Below the pieces are notes generated by a model. It was given only the letters and a program-made list of their open reading frames with translations. It did no database searches and had not been told where the DNA came from. Positions 51,744 through 60,273 of a stretch of DNA of 64,000 bases are shown piece by piece (the stretch's first letter is position 1; the number at the start of each line of letters is the position of its first letter). The stretch lies in assembly GCA_963732585.1 (NCBI GenBank), contig CAVSZY010000004.1, positions 248,001-312,000 of the forward strand, in the 5' to 3' direction. The translations under genes were made by a program, and so were the position numbers. This stretch comes from WLMZ01 sp963732585. GTDB taxonomy: Bacteria > Actinomycetota > Acidimicrobiia > Acidimicrobiales > Ilumatobacteraceae.

Positions 51744-52147
51744 CCGATCCCGAGAGACTTCGCCCGGGCGCCTTTGTCGTGGTAGTCGGCCTCGTAGCAG
51801 ACCCGATCGCCGTCGAAACGGAGGAACGACATCGCCTCAACCGACCACCGTCGCCCGACGAACTCGGGGCCGAACGTGTCCGGATTGATGATGTCTGCAC
51901 TCATCACGTAGTGCACCGCCAGCCCACTGTCGTTGATCCAGAATTCGTCGGGTATCAGCGTCAGGTTGCGGGTGCGACCTAGCCCACGAGCGAAGAAGGC
52001 GCGAATCTCCGGCCACCCGTCGAAGCGCCCGCTGGCGACATCGAAGAGCACGCCATCGGGGGCCCAGAAGCGCTCCGGGGCATCGGCGTCTCCCGAGCTC
52101 CAGGCGGCGAACAGGCCGCGAGCGATGTCGATCTGCTGGTCACTCAT
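51740..52147 (-). CDS. SnoaL-like/NTF2-fold protein
   Basis: A 135-residue protein, starting MSDQQIDIARGLFAAWSSGD, with RFWAPDGVLFDVASGRFDGW and a C-terminal SFLRFDGDRVCYEADYHD. It lies in a chain of four-base overlaps. SnoaL-like proteins act as isomerases, cyclases or dehydratases; role here unknown. Confidence 0.82.
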   Translation of the reverse strand: MSDQQIDIARGLFAAWSSGDADAPERFWAPDGVLFDVASGRFDGWPEIRAFFARGLGRTRNLTLIPDEFWINDSGLAVHYVMSADIINPDTFGPEFVGRRWSVEAMSFLRFDGDRVCYEADYHDKGARAKSLGIG

Positions 52148-52560
52148 CGTTTGATCACCGCCAGATTCCCTTCGGTCCAGGTTTGCGTCATCGTTCGGTG
52201 GGCGATACGCCAACCGTGCGCGGTGCGCACCAGTTGGTCTTCGTAGTGGCCACCGACGATATAGTTCTCGCCGCCTTCGGTTCCATACAAGACATGTTGG
52301 CTCTGCAACTGGCAGCGACAGGTCGCGGTGTCGCCATCGATGCGCACCTGGTGGTTGCCGATCAGGTGTTGCGAGCGATCGAGCCGCAACACCGAACCAC
52401 CGATGCGGGCAATGATCGCCTCGACGCCTTCGCAGGGCACGCCGCGCAACATCGCCGTGGCATCGGGCAGAAAGACATTGCGCAACTCGTCGATGTTCTT
52501 GGTGTCCAACGCCCAGGTGTAGGCGATCGTCACATCGATGATCTCCTGCTGATCGCTCAT
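52144..52560 (-). CDS. SnoaL-like protein, possible oxygenase small subunit
   Basis: A 138-residue NTF2-fold protein: YTWALDTKNIDELRNVFLPD and HYEDQLVRTAHGWRIAHRTM are the typical first helix/cone and last strands. It directly follows the Rieske alpha-subunit gene (four-base overlap), the position of ring-hydroxylating-oxygenase beta subunits, which share this fold. Confidence 0.82.
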   Translation of the reverse strand: MSDQQEIIDVTIAYTWALDTKNIDELRNVFLPDATAMLRGVPCEGVEAIIARIGGSVLRLDRSQHLIGNHQVRIDGDTATCRCQLQSQHVLYGTEGGENYIVGGHYEDQLVRTAHGWRIAHRTMTQTWTEGNLAVIKR

Positions 52561-53729
52561 CCTCGCGACACCACGACCGGCACGACCGAGGCGCCGGTCA
52601 CGTAGTGGTCGACCCAACGATGCAGGTTCTGGTTGCCGCTCTCGTTGCGCCCGAGAGTGAAGTCGCGATCTTCGAGAGCCGGCAACGCACTGGTGATGCC
52701 CTTGACGGTGCCGAAGTCCTCGTCGCCGGTGATGCCCGCGTAGCGCACTCTGCGCTCCTCGATCTCGATCAACTTCTGATCGGTGTCCAGCGGGACGCGG
52801 CTGTATTGATGTTGGATCACCGTGCACTTGTCGACCGTTGGGCCAGGGAGCAAGCGGCTGACCATCGTCTCCCGCCCGGGTTGACCAGAGATCGAGACAT
52901 TGGGGAACAGGTAATGGACGAGGCTCATCGCCTCCGGCAGGTTCCAGGTGTCCACTGGCTGGTCGCGCATCTCGACGATTGCCTTGTTGGCGAAACCGAG
53001 GCGCACATGCGGGCCGTAGAGGTCGAAGGTGTTGCGGTTGTTGATCTGGCGCATGCCGATGTTGGCGCTGTGCAGAAAGCCGATGTGGTAGCCGTCGAGG
53101 TAACCGTCGGCGGTCAGCTTCCAGTTGCCGCTGTCGAGCAGTGTCGGCGTGTGATAGCGGTGCATCTTGTCGAGTTCGAGGTGCACCAGCGCGTCGGCCA
53201 TGTCGCCGAGGAAGTCGTCGATGTCCATCGGCGCCCCGGGGGTGAGCACGGCAAAGATAATGCCGGATCGCTCTGCCGTCGGCAGTTCGATCAACCCATC
53301 GATATCGACCTCACCGAAGGCCTCTTTGTCGGGGACGGTGACCAACTTGCCCTGCACGTCGTAACCCCAGGCGTGGTACGGGCAGATCAAACGTCGGCCG
53401 CTTCCGCATTCGACATCGGTCAGCGGGCGTCCACGGTGGCGGCAGGAGTTGAGAAAGCTGCGAGCCACACCGTCGTCGCCGCGGATCGTGATCACCGGAC
53501 GGTCGGCGATGTTGGTGGTGAAGAAGTTGCCGCGATTGGGGATGTCGATACTCAGCGCAACGAGCAGCGGAACCTTGAGGAAGATGTTCTCAATCTCCAG
53601 TTTCCAACGGATCGGATCGTTGTAGTTGGCCGTCGCCAGACGCATCATGCCGGGAGCGAGCTCCCCAGCACCCCGATCTACATTGGCCAAGAGACGCTGA
53701 GCGACGTCGGTGAGTGGTGTTGCCGGCAT
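52557..53729 (-). CDS. Rieske-type ring-hydroxylating oxygenase, alpha subunit
   Basis: A 390-residue protein. The Rieske cluster ligands are in CRHRGRPLTD and CPYHAWGYD (about residues 101-126), and the mononuclear iron segment is ADGYLDGYHIGFLHSAN. The start at 53729 has GGAGG before it. It heads the operon Rieske-SnoaL-SnoaL-VOC. A palindromic copy of the shared motif is 26 bases upstream. Electron-transfer partners are not encoded nearby. Confidence 0.92.
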   Translation of the reverse strand: MPATPLTDVAQRLLANVDRGAGELAPGMMRLATANYNDPIRWKLEIENIFLKVPLLVALSIDIPNRGNFFTTNIADRPVITIRGDDGVARSFLNSCRHRGRPLTDVECGSGRRLICPYHAWGYDVQGKLVTVPDKEAFGEVDIDGLIELPTAERSGIIFAVLTPGAPMDIDDFLGDMADALVHLELDKMHRYHTPTLLDSGNWKLTADGYLDGYHIGFLHSANIGMRQINNRNTFDLYGPHVRLGFANKAIVEMRDQPVDTWNLPEAMSLVHYLFPNVSISGQPGRETMVSRLLPGPTVDKCTVIQHQYSRVPLDTDQKLIEIEERRVRYAGITGDEDFGTVKGITSALPALEDRDFTLGRNESGNQNLHRWVDHYVTGASVVPVVVSRG

Positions 53730-53754
53730 GCGGTGAACCTCCTGAAGTCCCGAG

Positions 53755-53776
53755 TTACTTGATGCAGACTCAAGTA
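53755..53776. promoter_or_regulatory. Palindromic regulon operator TACTTGA-N7-TCAAGTA
   Basis: TACTTGA (53756-53762) and TCAAGTA (53770-53776) are perfect inverted arms around TGCAGAC; the left side is the motif TTACTTGATnnnGACT seen at 29292 and 39072. It lies in the 72-base divergent promoter between the Rieske operon (minus) and the kinase-reductase-SDR operon (plus). The symmetry suits a dimeric regulator such as TetR. Confidence 0.7.
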
Positions 53777-53801
53777 TAGACAGTTGACTATCATCGCCTA
53801 A

Positions 53802-54896
53802 ATGGGGACCACAACACTTCCGAACCAACCATCAGAGATCACCGCCGAACTGCTCACGGAGGTCGTCAAGGCCAACGGTCATGACGGGGTGGTCGAGAGT
53901 TTCAGCACCCGCTCGCTCGGGGAGGGCGTCGGCATGATGAGCGTGCTCTGCGTCATCGATCTCAACTACGCCAGCGGCAGCGGCCCAGCGACGATGATCG
54001 GCAAGTTCGCAGCGACAACCGAAGCCAATCTCGGCGTCGCTTTGCACTTCGACATCTATCGCCGCGAGTCGATGTTCTACGCCAACGTCGCCCCGCAGAT
54101 CGACATGGCCGTACCAGCGCTGTACTTCAACGAGTTCAACGAGGGGGCCGACTTCGCCATGTTGATGGAGGACATGTCGGCATTCCGCACCGGCGATCAG
54201 GTGCTCGGCTGCACCATCGAAGAGGCACAGGCCTGCATGGCCGAATTGGTCAAACTGCACGCGCCGCTGTGGGACAAGGTTGGCGGGCCGGAATTCGAGT
54301 TCGCCTTCCTGCACGCCCCGTCACCACATTCCGAGGGCATGTGCGGGGCCGCCATAGCAGGATGGGACCCGATGGCAGCCACCTTCGGCGACGACATTCC
54401 GGCGTTCATGAGCGAGGTCCGCGAGCGCTATCTCGCCGCTGTTCCGGCGATGCAGTTGTGGATCGCCCAGCCGCCGATCACCTTCGTGCACGGCGACTAT
54501 CGCCTCGACAACTTGATGTTCGCCACGCAGCCTGGCCAACCACCGATCATCTCCCTCGACTGGCAGGGCGTGCTGCGTTCCAAGGGCATCCAAGACGTTG
54601 CCTATCTGCTGTCGCAGAGCATGGATCCCGAGTTGCGCCGCCAGCATGAGCGCGAGTTGGTAACGATGTGGCAGCAGGGTCTGGCCGATGCCGGCGTCGA
54701 AAACTATTCCGTCGACGACGCCTGGCTCGACTACCGCAAGGCGGTGCTCTATCTGTGGGTCTACGTCACGGTGATCGCTGGAGCGCTCGACGCCAACAAC
54801 GAGCGCGGTAAGGCGTTCATGTCGAATATGATCCGCCGCTCGGCGGCCGCAATCGCCGATCTCGACGGCATCGCCTTGCTCGGCGAGTTCGAATGA
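53802..54896 (+). CDS. APH/EcK-like phosphotransferase
   Basis: A 364-residue kinase-fold protein related to aminoglycoside phosphotransferase and ecdysteroid kinase-like proteins. The catalytic loop is TFVHGDYRLDNLMF and the metal motif SLDWQGVLRSKG; MIGKFAATTE may supply the ATP-site Lys. In catabolic clusters such enzymes probably phosphorylate a hydroxyl of the substrate. First gene of the plus-strand operon; overlaps the next gene by four bases. Confidence 0.87.
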   Translation: MGTTTLPNQPSEITAELLTEVVKANGHDGVVESFSTRSLGEGVGMMSVLCVIDLNYASGSGPATMIGKFAATTEANLGVALHFDIYRRESMFYANVAPQIDMAVPALYFNEFNEGADFAMLMEDMSAFRTGDQVLGCTIEEAQACMAELVKLHAPLWDKVGGPEFEFAFLHAPSPHSEGMCGAAIAGWDPMAATFGDDIPAFMSEVRERYLAAVPAMQLWIAQPPITFVHGDYRLDNLMFATQPGQPPIISLDWQGVLRSKGIQDVAYLLSQSMDPELRRQHERELVTMWQQGLADAGVENYSVDDAWLDYRKAVLYLWVYVTVIAGALDANNERGKAFMSNMIRRSAAAIADLDGIALLGEFE

Positions 54897-55933
54897 GCGC
54901 TGCCCTGCCCACCTCGACTCGTCTCGTCACCCTGGTTCGTCGCCCGATCGGTGGCGAGCCGCAGCCGGAGGACTTCGCCCTCGTCGAGCAGCCGATTCCG
55001 GCTCTCGGTGCCGGTCAGTTGCTGCTGCGCAACATTGCCATGAGCGTCGACCCGTCGATGCGCGGCCGCTTGGAGACCTCGGAGAAGCAGTACACGACCA
55101 ACTTCGAGATCGACCAACCGCTCGACGGCTCTGCACTCGGTGTCGTGCTCGCCGCCAACGGCAGCGACATCCCCGTCGGTTCGGTGGTCCGCCATCGGTT
55201 GGGCTGGCGCGACCACGCCGTCGTCGATGCCGCGACGGTCGCCATTGTCGACACGACGATGGCACCGGCGGGCGCCTGGTTGGGGATCCTCGGCCAAACG
55301 GGATTCACCGCCTACGTCGGCTTGAAGCGAACTGGCGAGATGAAGCCCGGCGACGTGGTGTTCATTTCTGCCGCCGCCGGTGCCGTTGGTTCCGCAGCCG
55401 GGCCGATGGCCAAGCTGATGGGCGCCAGCCGGGTGGTCGGCAGCGCCGGCGGCGACACCAAGGTCGCCTTGTTGGTCGACGAGTTGGGTTACGACGCAGC
55501 ATTCGACTATCGCAGCGAAAACCCGATGGACGGGTTGAAGCGGGTGGCTCCAGACGGCATCGACGTCTACTTCGACAATGTCGGCGGCGAACAACTCGTC
55601 GCCGCTCTGCACTCGATGCACATCGGTGGGCATGTGGCTCTATGCGGGATGATCTCGTTGTTCGACGGGGCCAATCGGGCACCGGACATCAACAAATTGA
55701 TCGAGGCCGTGCTACGCCGGGTGACGATTCGCGGCTTTATCGTCCGCGACCACGAAGACCTGCGTGCCCAGTTCGAAAGCGACGTCGCTGGCTGGTTGCG
55801 CAGCGGTGAGCTCAGCGCGCAGCAGACGGTTGTCGACGATCTGAGCAATGCCGTCGGCGCGTTCCTGGGGATGTTGAAGGGCCAGAACATCGGCAAGATG
55901 CTGGTTCGGCTCGACACCGACTGGACGATGTAG
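54893..55933 (+). CDS. MDR-family NADP-dependent enone reductase (PTGR/LTB4DH type)
   Basis: A 346-residue zinc-free medium-chain reductase: SVDPSMRGRL, GQTGFTAYVGLKRTGEMKPG, VVFISAAAGAVGSAAGPMAK and DVYFDNVGGEQLVAALHSM are diagnostic of prostaglandin/leukotriene-type NADP-dependent reductases. It should reduce an alpha,beta-unsaturated ketone or similar. It sits between the kinase gene and an SDR, with a four-base overlap before and adjacent start after. Confidence 0.9.
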   Translation: MSAALPTSTRLVTLVRRPIGGEPQPEDFALVEQPIPALGAGQLLLRNIAMSVDPSMRGRLETSEKQYTTNFEIDQPLDGSALGVVLAANGSDIPVGSVVRHRLGWRDHAVVDAATVAIVDTTMAPAGAWLGILGQTGFTAYVGLKRTGEMKPGDVVFISAAAGAVGSAAGPMAKLMGASRVVGSAGGDTKVALLVDELGYDAAFDYRSENPMDGLKRVAPDGIDVYFDNVGGEQLVAALHSMHIGGHVALCGMISLFDGANRAPDINKLIEAVLRRVTIRGFIVRDHEDLRAQFESDVAGWLRSGELSAQQTVVDDLSNAVGAFLGMLKGQNIGKMLVRLDTDWTM

Positions 55934-56700
55934 ATGCCCGAGCCGCGGGTCGCGCTGATCACCGGCGCGGCCGGCGGTATCGGTCGAGCGAGCGTCGAAC
56001 TGTTCCTCGAACAGGGCTACCGGGTCATCGGCATCGATCTCGACAGCGCCGACTTCGGCGAGCTTGAGCGCCATGAGTCGTTCGCCAGCGTGCACGGCGA
56101 GTCACCGATGAAGACGTCAACGCGGTTGCCGTCGAGATCGCCAGCGCACGTTGGCAGCGTTTGGATGTCGCTGTGTTCAACGCCGGGGTCAGCGGCTCAG
56201 CCCCATTGGAGACCGCCGATTTGGCGGTCTTCGATCGCTCCTGGCAGGTCAATGTGCGCGCCGTCGTGCTCGGCCTGCGGGCGGTCACCGCGCCGATGCG
56301 GGCCAGCGGCGGCGGCTCGATCGTCGTCACCTCGTCGACCAGTGGGCTTGGGGGCGAGGCCGGGCGCTGGCCGTACAACACCGCCAAGGCTGCGGTGCTC
56401 AACCTGATGCGCTGCGCAGCGATCGATCTCGCGCTCGACCACATCCGGGTCAACGCGGTGTGCCCTGGCCCAACGCTGACGGGCATGACCACCAAACTGA
56501 TCGGCACTGAGCGCTACGAGACGCTACGGCGCATGGTGCCGATGCAGCGTTGGGCGGTTGCCGACGAGGTCGCCAACGTGATCGCCTTTCTCGCCTCGCC
56601 AGCCGCGTCGTTCGTCACCGGGGTGGCGATCCCCGTCGACGGTGGCATCACCGCCGGCAACGGGCAAATGCTGCCGCCCGAAGGAACCGGTTACCGCTGA
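55934..56700 (+). CDS. Short-chain dehydrogenase/reductase, frameshifted
   Basis: The first frame gives an SDR start, MPEPRVALITGAAGGIGRAS ... FASVHG, and slips near 56100. One frame over, the expected VTDEDVNAVAVEIASARWQR follows, with FNAGVSG, VTSSTSGLGG, YNTAK and PVDGGITAGNG to the TGA at 56700. A single missing base between GA and GTCACC restores a normal 256-residue SDR. It is the third gene of the kinase-reductase-SDR operon. Confidence 0.82.
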
Positions 56701-56736
56701 CTCAACCGTCGTCGCGGACGCCGTAGCCTGGCGGAC

Positions 56737-58854
56737 ATGTCTCTCGGCGAGCTGGCCCCCGACCAATTGGTGGCAGTCACCGAGGTCGGCCACACGGTGC
56801 GCATCATCGCTCCCGCCGGATCGGGCAAGACGCGGGTGTTGACCGAACGTGCCCGCTGGTTGGTCAACGAGAGCGGCGTTCCGGCAACACAGATAGCGCT
56901 CATCGCCTATAACAAGCGGGCGCAACAGGAGATGGTGGAACGCACCGCCGACCTGGCGGGCCTGCAGGTGCGCACTCTGAACGCCTTGGCCCTGGCGATC
57001 GTCAACGGCAGCGGGCAGTTCGCAGCTCGCGACGATCGACGCCGCACCATCGAAGAACCTGAGGTGCGCCGCATCCTGTCCCGCCTGGTGTCGTTTCCAA
57101 AGCGTCGCAATGCCGACCCAATCGCGCCGTGGATCGAGGCGCTGTCAGCCGTTCGCCTGGGCATGATCGATGCCGCCGTCGTCGAAGCTCGCAGCGGCGG
57201 CGAGGTCGACGGGCTCGCCAAAGTCGCGCCGCTCTACCGCCAGGAGCTGCGGCGCGGCGGTATCGCCGACTTCGATGAGTACATCATGCTCGCCGCCGAG
57301 GCGTTGCAGAATGAGCCGTCGACGCTGGCGGTCGCTCGATCGCTGTGCCGCATCCTGCTCGTCGACGAGTTCCAAGACCTGACGCCCGCCCACCTGTTGT
57401 TGATCCGACTTCTGGCCGGCGACGAGGCAGCGGTCTTCGCCGTCGGCGATGACGACCAGACGATCTACGGCTACAACGGCGCCGATCCGAGTTGGCTGAT
57501 CGATTTCAGCAGCTACTTCCCTGGGGCCGTCGAACACGCCCTGACCGTCAACTATCGCTGTCCACCCGACGTCGTGCACGCCGCCGATCGGCTGCTTCGC
57601 CACAACCGGCGACGGGTCCCCAAGCAGATCACGGCGGCCGCAGAGACCGATGGCCTGGTGATTCACCAGGCTGGCGACGACTCAGTGACAGCCACCGTGG
57701 CAGCGGTGAGGGCCGAGATCGCCGCCGGCCGCCAGCCCGTCGACATTGCCGTGCTGACCCGAGTGAACTCACTGCTGGCACCCGTCCAGGCCGGCCTCAT
57801 TCAGGCCGGTGTGCCGGTCAGCGGCGGCGTCCGCGAGGAATTCCTGCAGCGCACGGCGATTCGCGCCGCCTTGGCCTGGCTCCGTCTGGCGACCGACGAC
57901 GCTTTCCAGCCAGACGACATCAACGAGGCGTTGCGGCGCCCCTCTCGCTCGCTGCATCCACGCATCGCCGAATGGGTCGGCGAGCAACCAAGCGTCGCCG
58001 GTCTGCTGCGACTCGCCGGTCGCATCACCAACGACAAGGACTCGCAACGAATCGCTGAATTTGCTGCCGACATCGAGCGGCTCCGCTCCGAGGCGGCGCG
58101 CCCCGGCACGCAGCAGGCCGCCCGCGTGCTGCGCACACTCAGCGACGGCCTCGGCCTGGCCAGCAGCGTGGCCGGGCTCGATAGGCAGCGACACGGCATG
58201 AACCGGGCGGCGCAAAGCGACGACCTCACCGCGCTGGTGCAGCTCGCCCAGCTGCACGGCCCGGTCGACGGCTTTGAGCAGTGGTTGCGAACGATGTGCG
58301 CGAAGCCCTGGACGCGCGGTGGCGTCGCCCTGGCAACCGTTCATCGGGTGAAGGGTCTCGAATGGCCGGCGGTGATCGTCCACCATGCCAGCGCCGAACA
58401 GTTCCCGCATCGCCTCGCCGAAGACATCGAGGAGGAGCGCCGGGTGTTCCATGTGGCCATCACCCGCGGCCAGCAGCGGGTGCACGTCGTCGCCGCCGAC
58501 CCGGCGTCGCCGTTCGTCGCCGAACTGTTCAGCGAACCTCCGGTCGCCGGAGCGCCTTCGGTCGTACGCTCCGAGAAGCCTGCGAAGCCCGCCATCCAAC
58601 GCCGTGGCGAGGGCCTCGACGACAGCCAACGACAAGTGTTCGACCAGCTCAAAGATTTGCGCCGACAGCTCGCCGCTGGCAAGCCGGCCTACGTCGTGTT
58701 CGCCGACTCGGTGCTCACCGCCATCGCCCGCGAGAACCCTGCCGACCGCGCCGCACTCGGACGGATCAAGGGCGTCGGGCCGATGAAACTCGAACGCTAC
58801 GGCGACGCCGTCTTGGCGGTTCTCGATCGAGCTAGATCGAATCCGGTCGGCTAG
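56737..58854 (+). CDS. uvrD2: UvrD2-like superfamily 1 helicase with HRDC domain
   Basis: A 705-residue DNA helicase: Q-type start LAPDQLVAVTEVG, Walker A APAGSGKTRVL (about 25-35), Walker B LLVDEFQDLTPAHL, motif III GDDDQTIYGYNGA, motif IV YRCPPDVV, motif V ATVHRVKGLEWPAVIV, motif VI EERRVFHVAITRGQQRVHV. The C-terminus (about 630-705) is an HRDC domain (QVFDQLKDLRRQLAAGKPAY, GRIKGVGPMKLERYGDAVL). Mycobacterial UvrD2 has this layout with a tetracysteine motif in between; I see no such Cys here. Role: DNA repair or replication support. Not part of the neighbouring catabolic operon. Confidence 0.88.
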   Translation: MSLGELAPDQLVAVTEVGHTVRIIAPAGSGKTRVLTERARWLVNESGVPATQIALIAYNKRAQQEMVERTADLAGLQVRTLNALALAIVNGSGQFAARDDRRRTIEEPEVRRILSRLVSFPKRRNADPIAPWIEALSAVRLGMIDAAVVEARSGGEVDGLAKVAPLYRQELRRGGIADFDEYIMLAAEALQNEPSTLAVARSLCRILLVDEFQDLTPAHLLLIRLLAGDEAAVFAVGDDDQTIYGYNGADPSWLIDFSSYFPGAVEHALTVNYRCPPDVVHAADRLLRHNRRRVPKQITAAAETDGLVIHQAGDDSVTATVAAVRAEIAAGRQPVDIAVLTRVNSLLAPVQAGLIQAGVPVSGGVREEFLQRTAIRAALAWLRLATDDAFQPDDINEALRRPSRSLHPRIAEWVGEQPSVAGLLRLAGRITNDKDSQRIAEFAADIERLRSEAARPGTQQAARVLRTLSDGLGLASSVAGLDRQRHGMNRAAQSDDLTALVQLAQLHGPVDGFEQWLRTMCAKPWTRGGVALATVHRVKGLEWPAVIVHHASAEQFPHRLAEDIEEERRVFHVAITRGQQRVHVVAADPASPFVAELFSEPPVAGAPSVVRSEKPAKPAIQRRGEGLDDSQRQVFDQLKDLRRQLAAGKPAYVVFADSVLTAIARENPADRAALGRIKGVGPMKLERYGDAVLAVLDRARSNPVG

Positions 58855-58858
58855 GCCA

Positions 58859-59491
58859 TCAGGAGGCGATTCCGGCCACTTTGTACGACAACGAGCGGAC
58901 CTCGTCCTGGAACCGACGAGCGCCGAGGCCGCGATAAACACCGTCCTGGCTGAGGTTGGAGGCGATTGCGGTCTCCAGCATCGACACCAAGGCGACACCG
59001 ATGACGCCCGTTTCGGCAGCGCCCAACCGACCACGGGCGGCCTTTGCCGCCTGGCCGAAAAGCTCGACAAGTTCAAGGCGGGTGTCGCGCCGCAGCGCTT
59101 CGACCAGCTGATTGAGCCCAACGGAATTAACGAAATAAACGGTGGCAAAGGTGCGGTTGCGCCGACTCCAGGCCGACACATGATCGATGAGGTTGGCGAC
59201 GCCATCACGATCGCCCTTGACGGGCATGTTGGCTTTCACCTCCGCAAGCAACAGTTGTTGGAAGTCGCGGAGGCCTTCCAACAGGATCTGTTCCTTGGAG
59301 GCAAAGTGGTAGTAGACCGCAGCGGGTGTCATGCCCACCGTTCCGGCGATGTCGAACACCGTCACTTCGTCGACGGGGAAACTGGAGAACAGCCCCATCG
59401 CCGCGTTGATCACCGCCGAACGTCGGGAGGGGCGGTGCGCTGGACGTCGGGGGGTAGGTACGCCGTTTTCGATGCGGTTATCGTACGTCAT
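58859..59491 (-). CDS. TetR-family transcriptional regulator
   Basis: A 210-residue TetR regulator: AVINAAMGLFSSFPVDEVTV, then FDIAGTVGMTPAAVYYHFAS and KEQILLEGLRDF form the DNA-binding domain (about residues 25-75). It overlaps the ThuA-like gene by 14 bases and is the last gene of that minus-strand set. It is the nearest TetR gene to the three operons that carry the TTACTTGAT motif, so it is a candidate regulator for them; nothing proves this. Confidence 0.9.
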   Translation of the reverse strand: MTYDNRIENGVPTPRRPAHRPSRRSAVINAAMGLFSSFPVDEVTVFDIAGTVGMTPAAVYYHFASKEQILLEGLRDFQQLLLAEVKANMPVKGDRDGVANLIDHVSAWSRRNRTFATVYFVNSVGLNQLVEALRRDTRLELVELFGQAAKAARGRLGAAETGVIGVALVSMLETAIASNLSQDGVYRGLGARRFQDEVRSLSYKVAGIAS

Positions 59492-60260
59492 CTGTGCTCG
59501 CTACCCAGGACACAGCGTTGCTGAGCAGGCGGCGATACATGGGGTCTCCCATCGTTTCCGGGCCATGCCCGGGTTGCAGATAGACCAGACGGCACTCCCC
59601 TGCCGTCTTGGCCCAGGCGATCGTTGGCGAACCGGGCGGATGGTGTCGACAATCACGGCCGGGTTCACCGAGCACCTCCTCGACCGTGGACGTGAACCGC
59701 GCACCATCGAGCTCGTCGCTCGTCGCCAAGAGCGGCGTGAACTCGTCGTCGAAGATCGGGCACAGATACAGCTCGTCATCGAGATCGAAGTCCTCGATCC
59801 CGGCGCACAGCGGATGATGGCGATCGACCACCACCGCCCGGTGCCTGCCCATGCGGTAACCCGAACTCGGCCACGATTGCCCATCGAGGGTGCCGGGCGC
59901 GTAGAGATAGCGCCCACCGACCGCATGTGCCCACCGATCCCACCCCGGCCAACTCGCCAGGGCGTGATGGGTGGCGATAATGCCGATCCCCGAGTCGAGA
60001 AGGTCGCTGAGCGCCTGGCGGGTGGGTTCATCCGGCCCGTCGATAATCGGCATCGACCCACGTTGCAGCCGCAGGCCAGCAATGTCGTGGAGCAGCACCG
60101 CATCGAATCGCTCGATCGTGTGGCCGCCCAAGCGTGCCAGGGCGTCGGGATGTACCGCGTGCTCCCACGATGCGCCGAGCGTCAAACAGACCGCGTCGAG
60201 CATCGCCGAGAAGGCGTCAAGGTCGACGCGGTGCCCGCCGGTGACAGCGAGCAACCGCAT
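59478..60260 (-). CDS. ThuA-like domain protein
   Basis: A 260-residue protein beginning MRLLAVTGGHRVDLDAFSAM, with DLLDSGIGIIATHHALASWP (the flavodoxin-like core) and CRLVYLQPGHGPETM near the end. The fold matches ThuA, with residues distinct from the ThuA-like protein at 12031. The DDELYLCPIFDDEFTPLL segment mirrors TDELYVSELHEPLNVIL of that protein. It lies just downstream of the phosphohistidine-domain gene (13-base gap). Confidence 0.78.
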   Translation of the reverse strand: MRLLAVTGGHRVDLDAFSAMLDAVCLTLGASWEHAVHPDALARLGGHTIERFDAVLLHDIAGLRLQRGSMPIIDGPDEPTRQALSDLLDSGIGIIATHHALASWPGWDRWAHAVGGRYLYAPGTLDGQSWPSSGYRMGRHRAVVVDRHHPLCAGIEDFDLDDELYLCPIFDDEFTPLLATSDELDGARFTSTVEEVLGEPGRDCRHHPPGSPTIAWAKTAGECRLVYLQPGHGPETMGDPMYRRLLSNAVSWVASTDDVR

Positions 60261-60273
60261 CGCCCGCGGGCCT

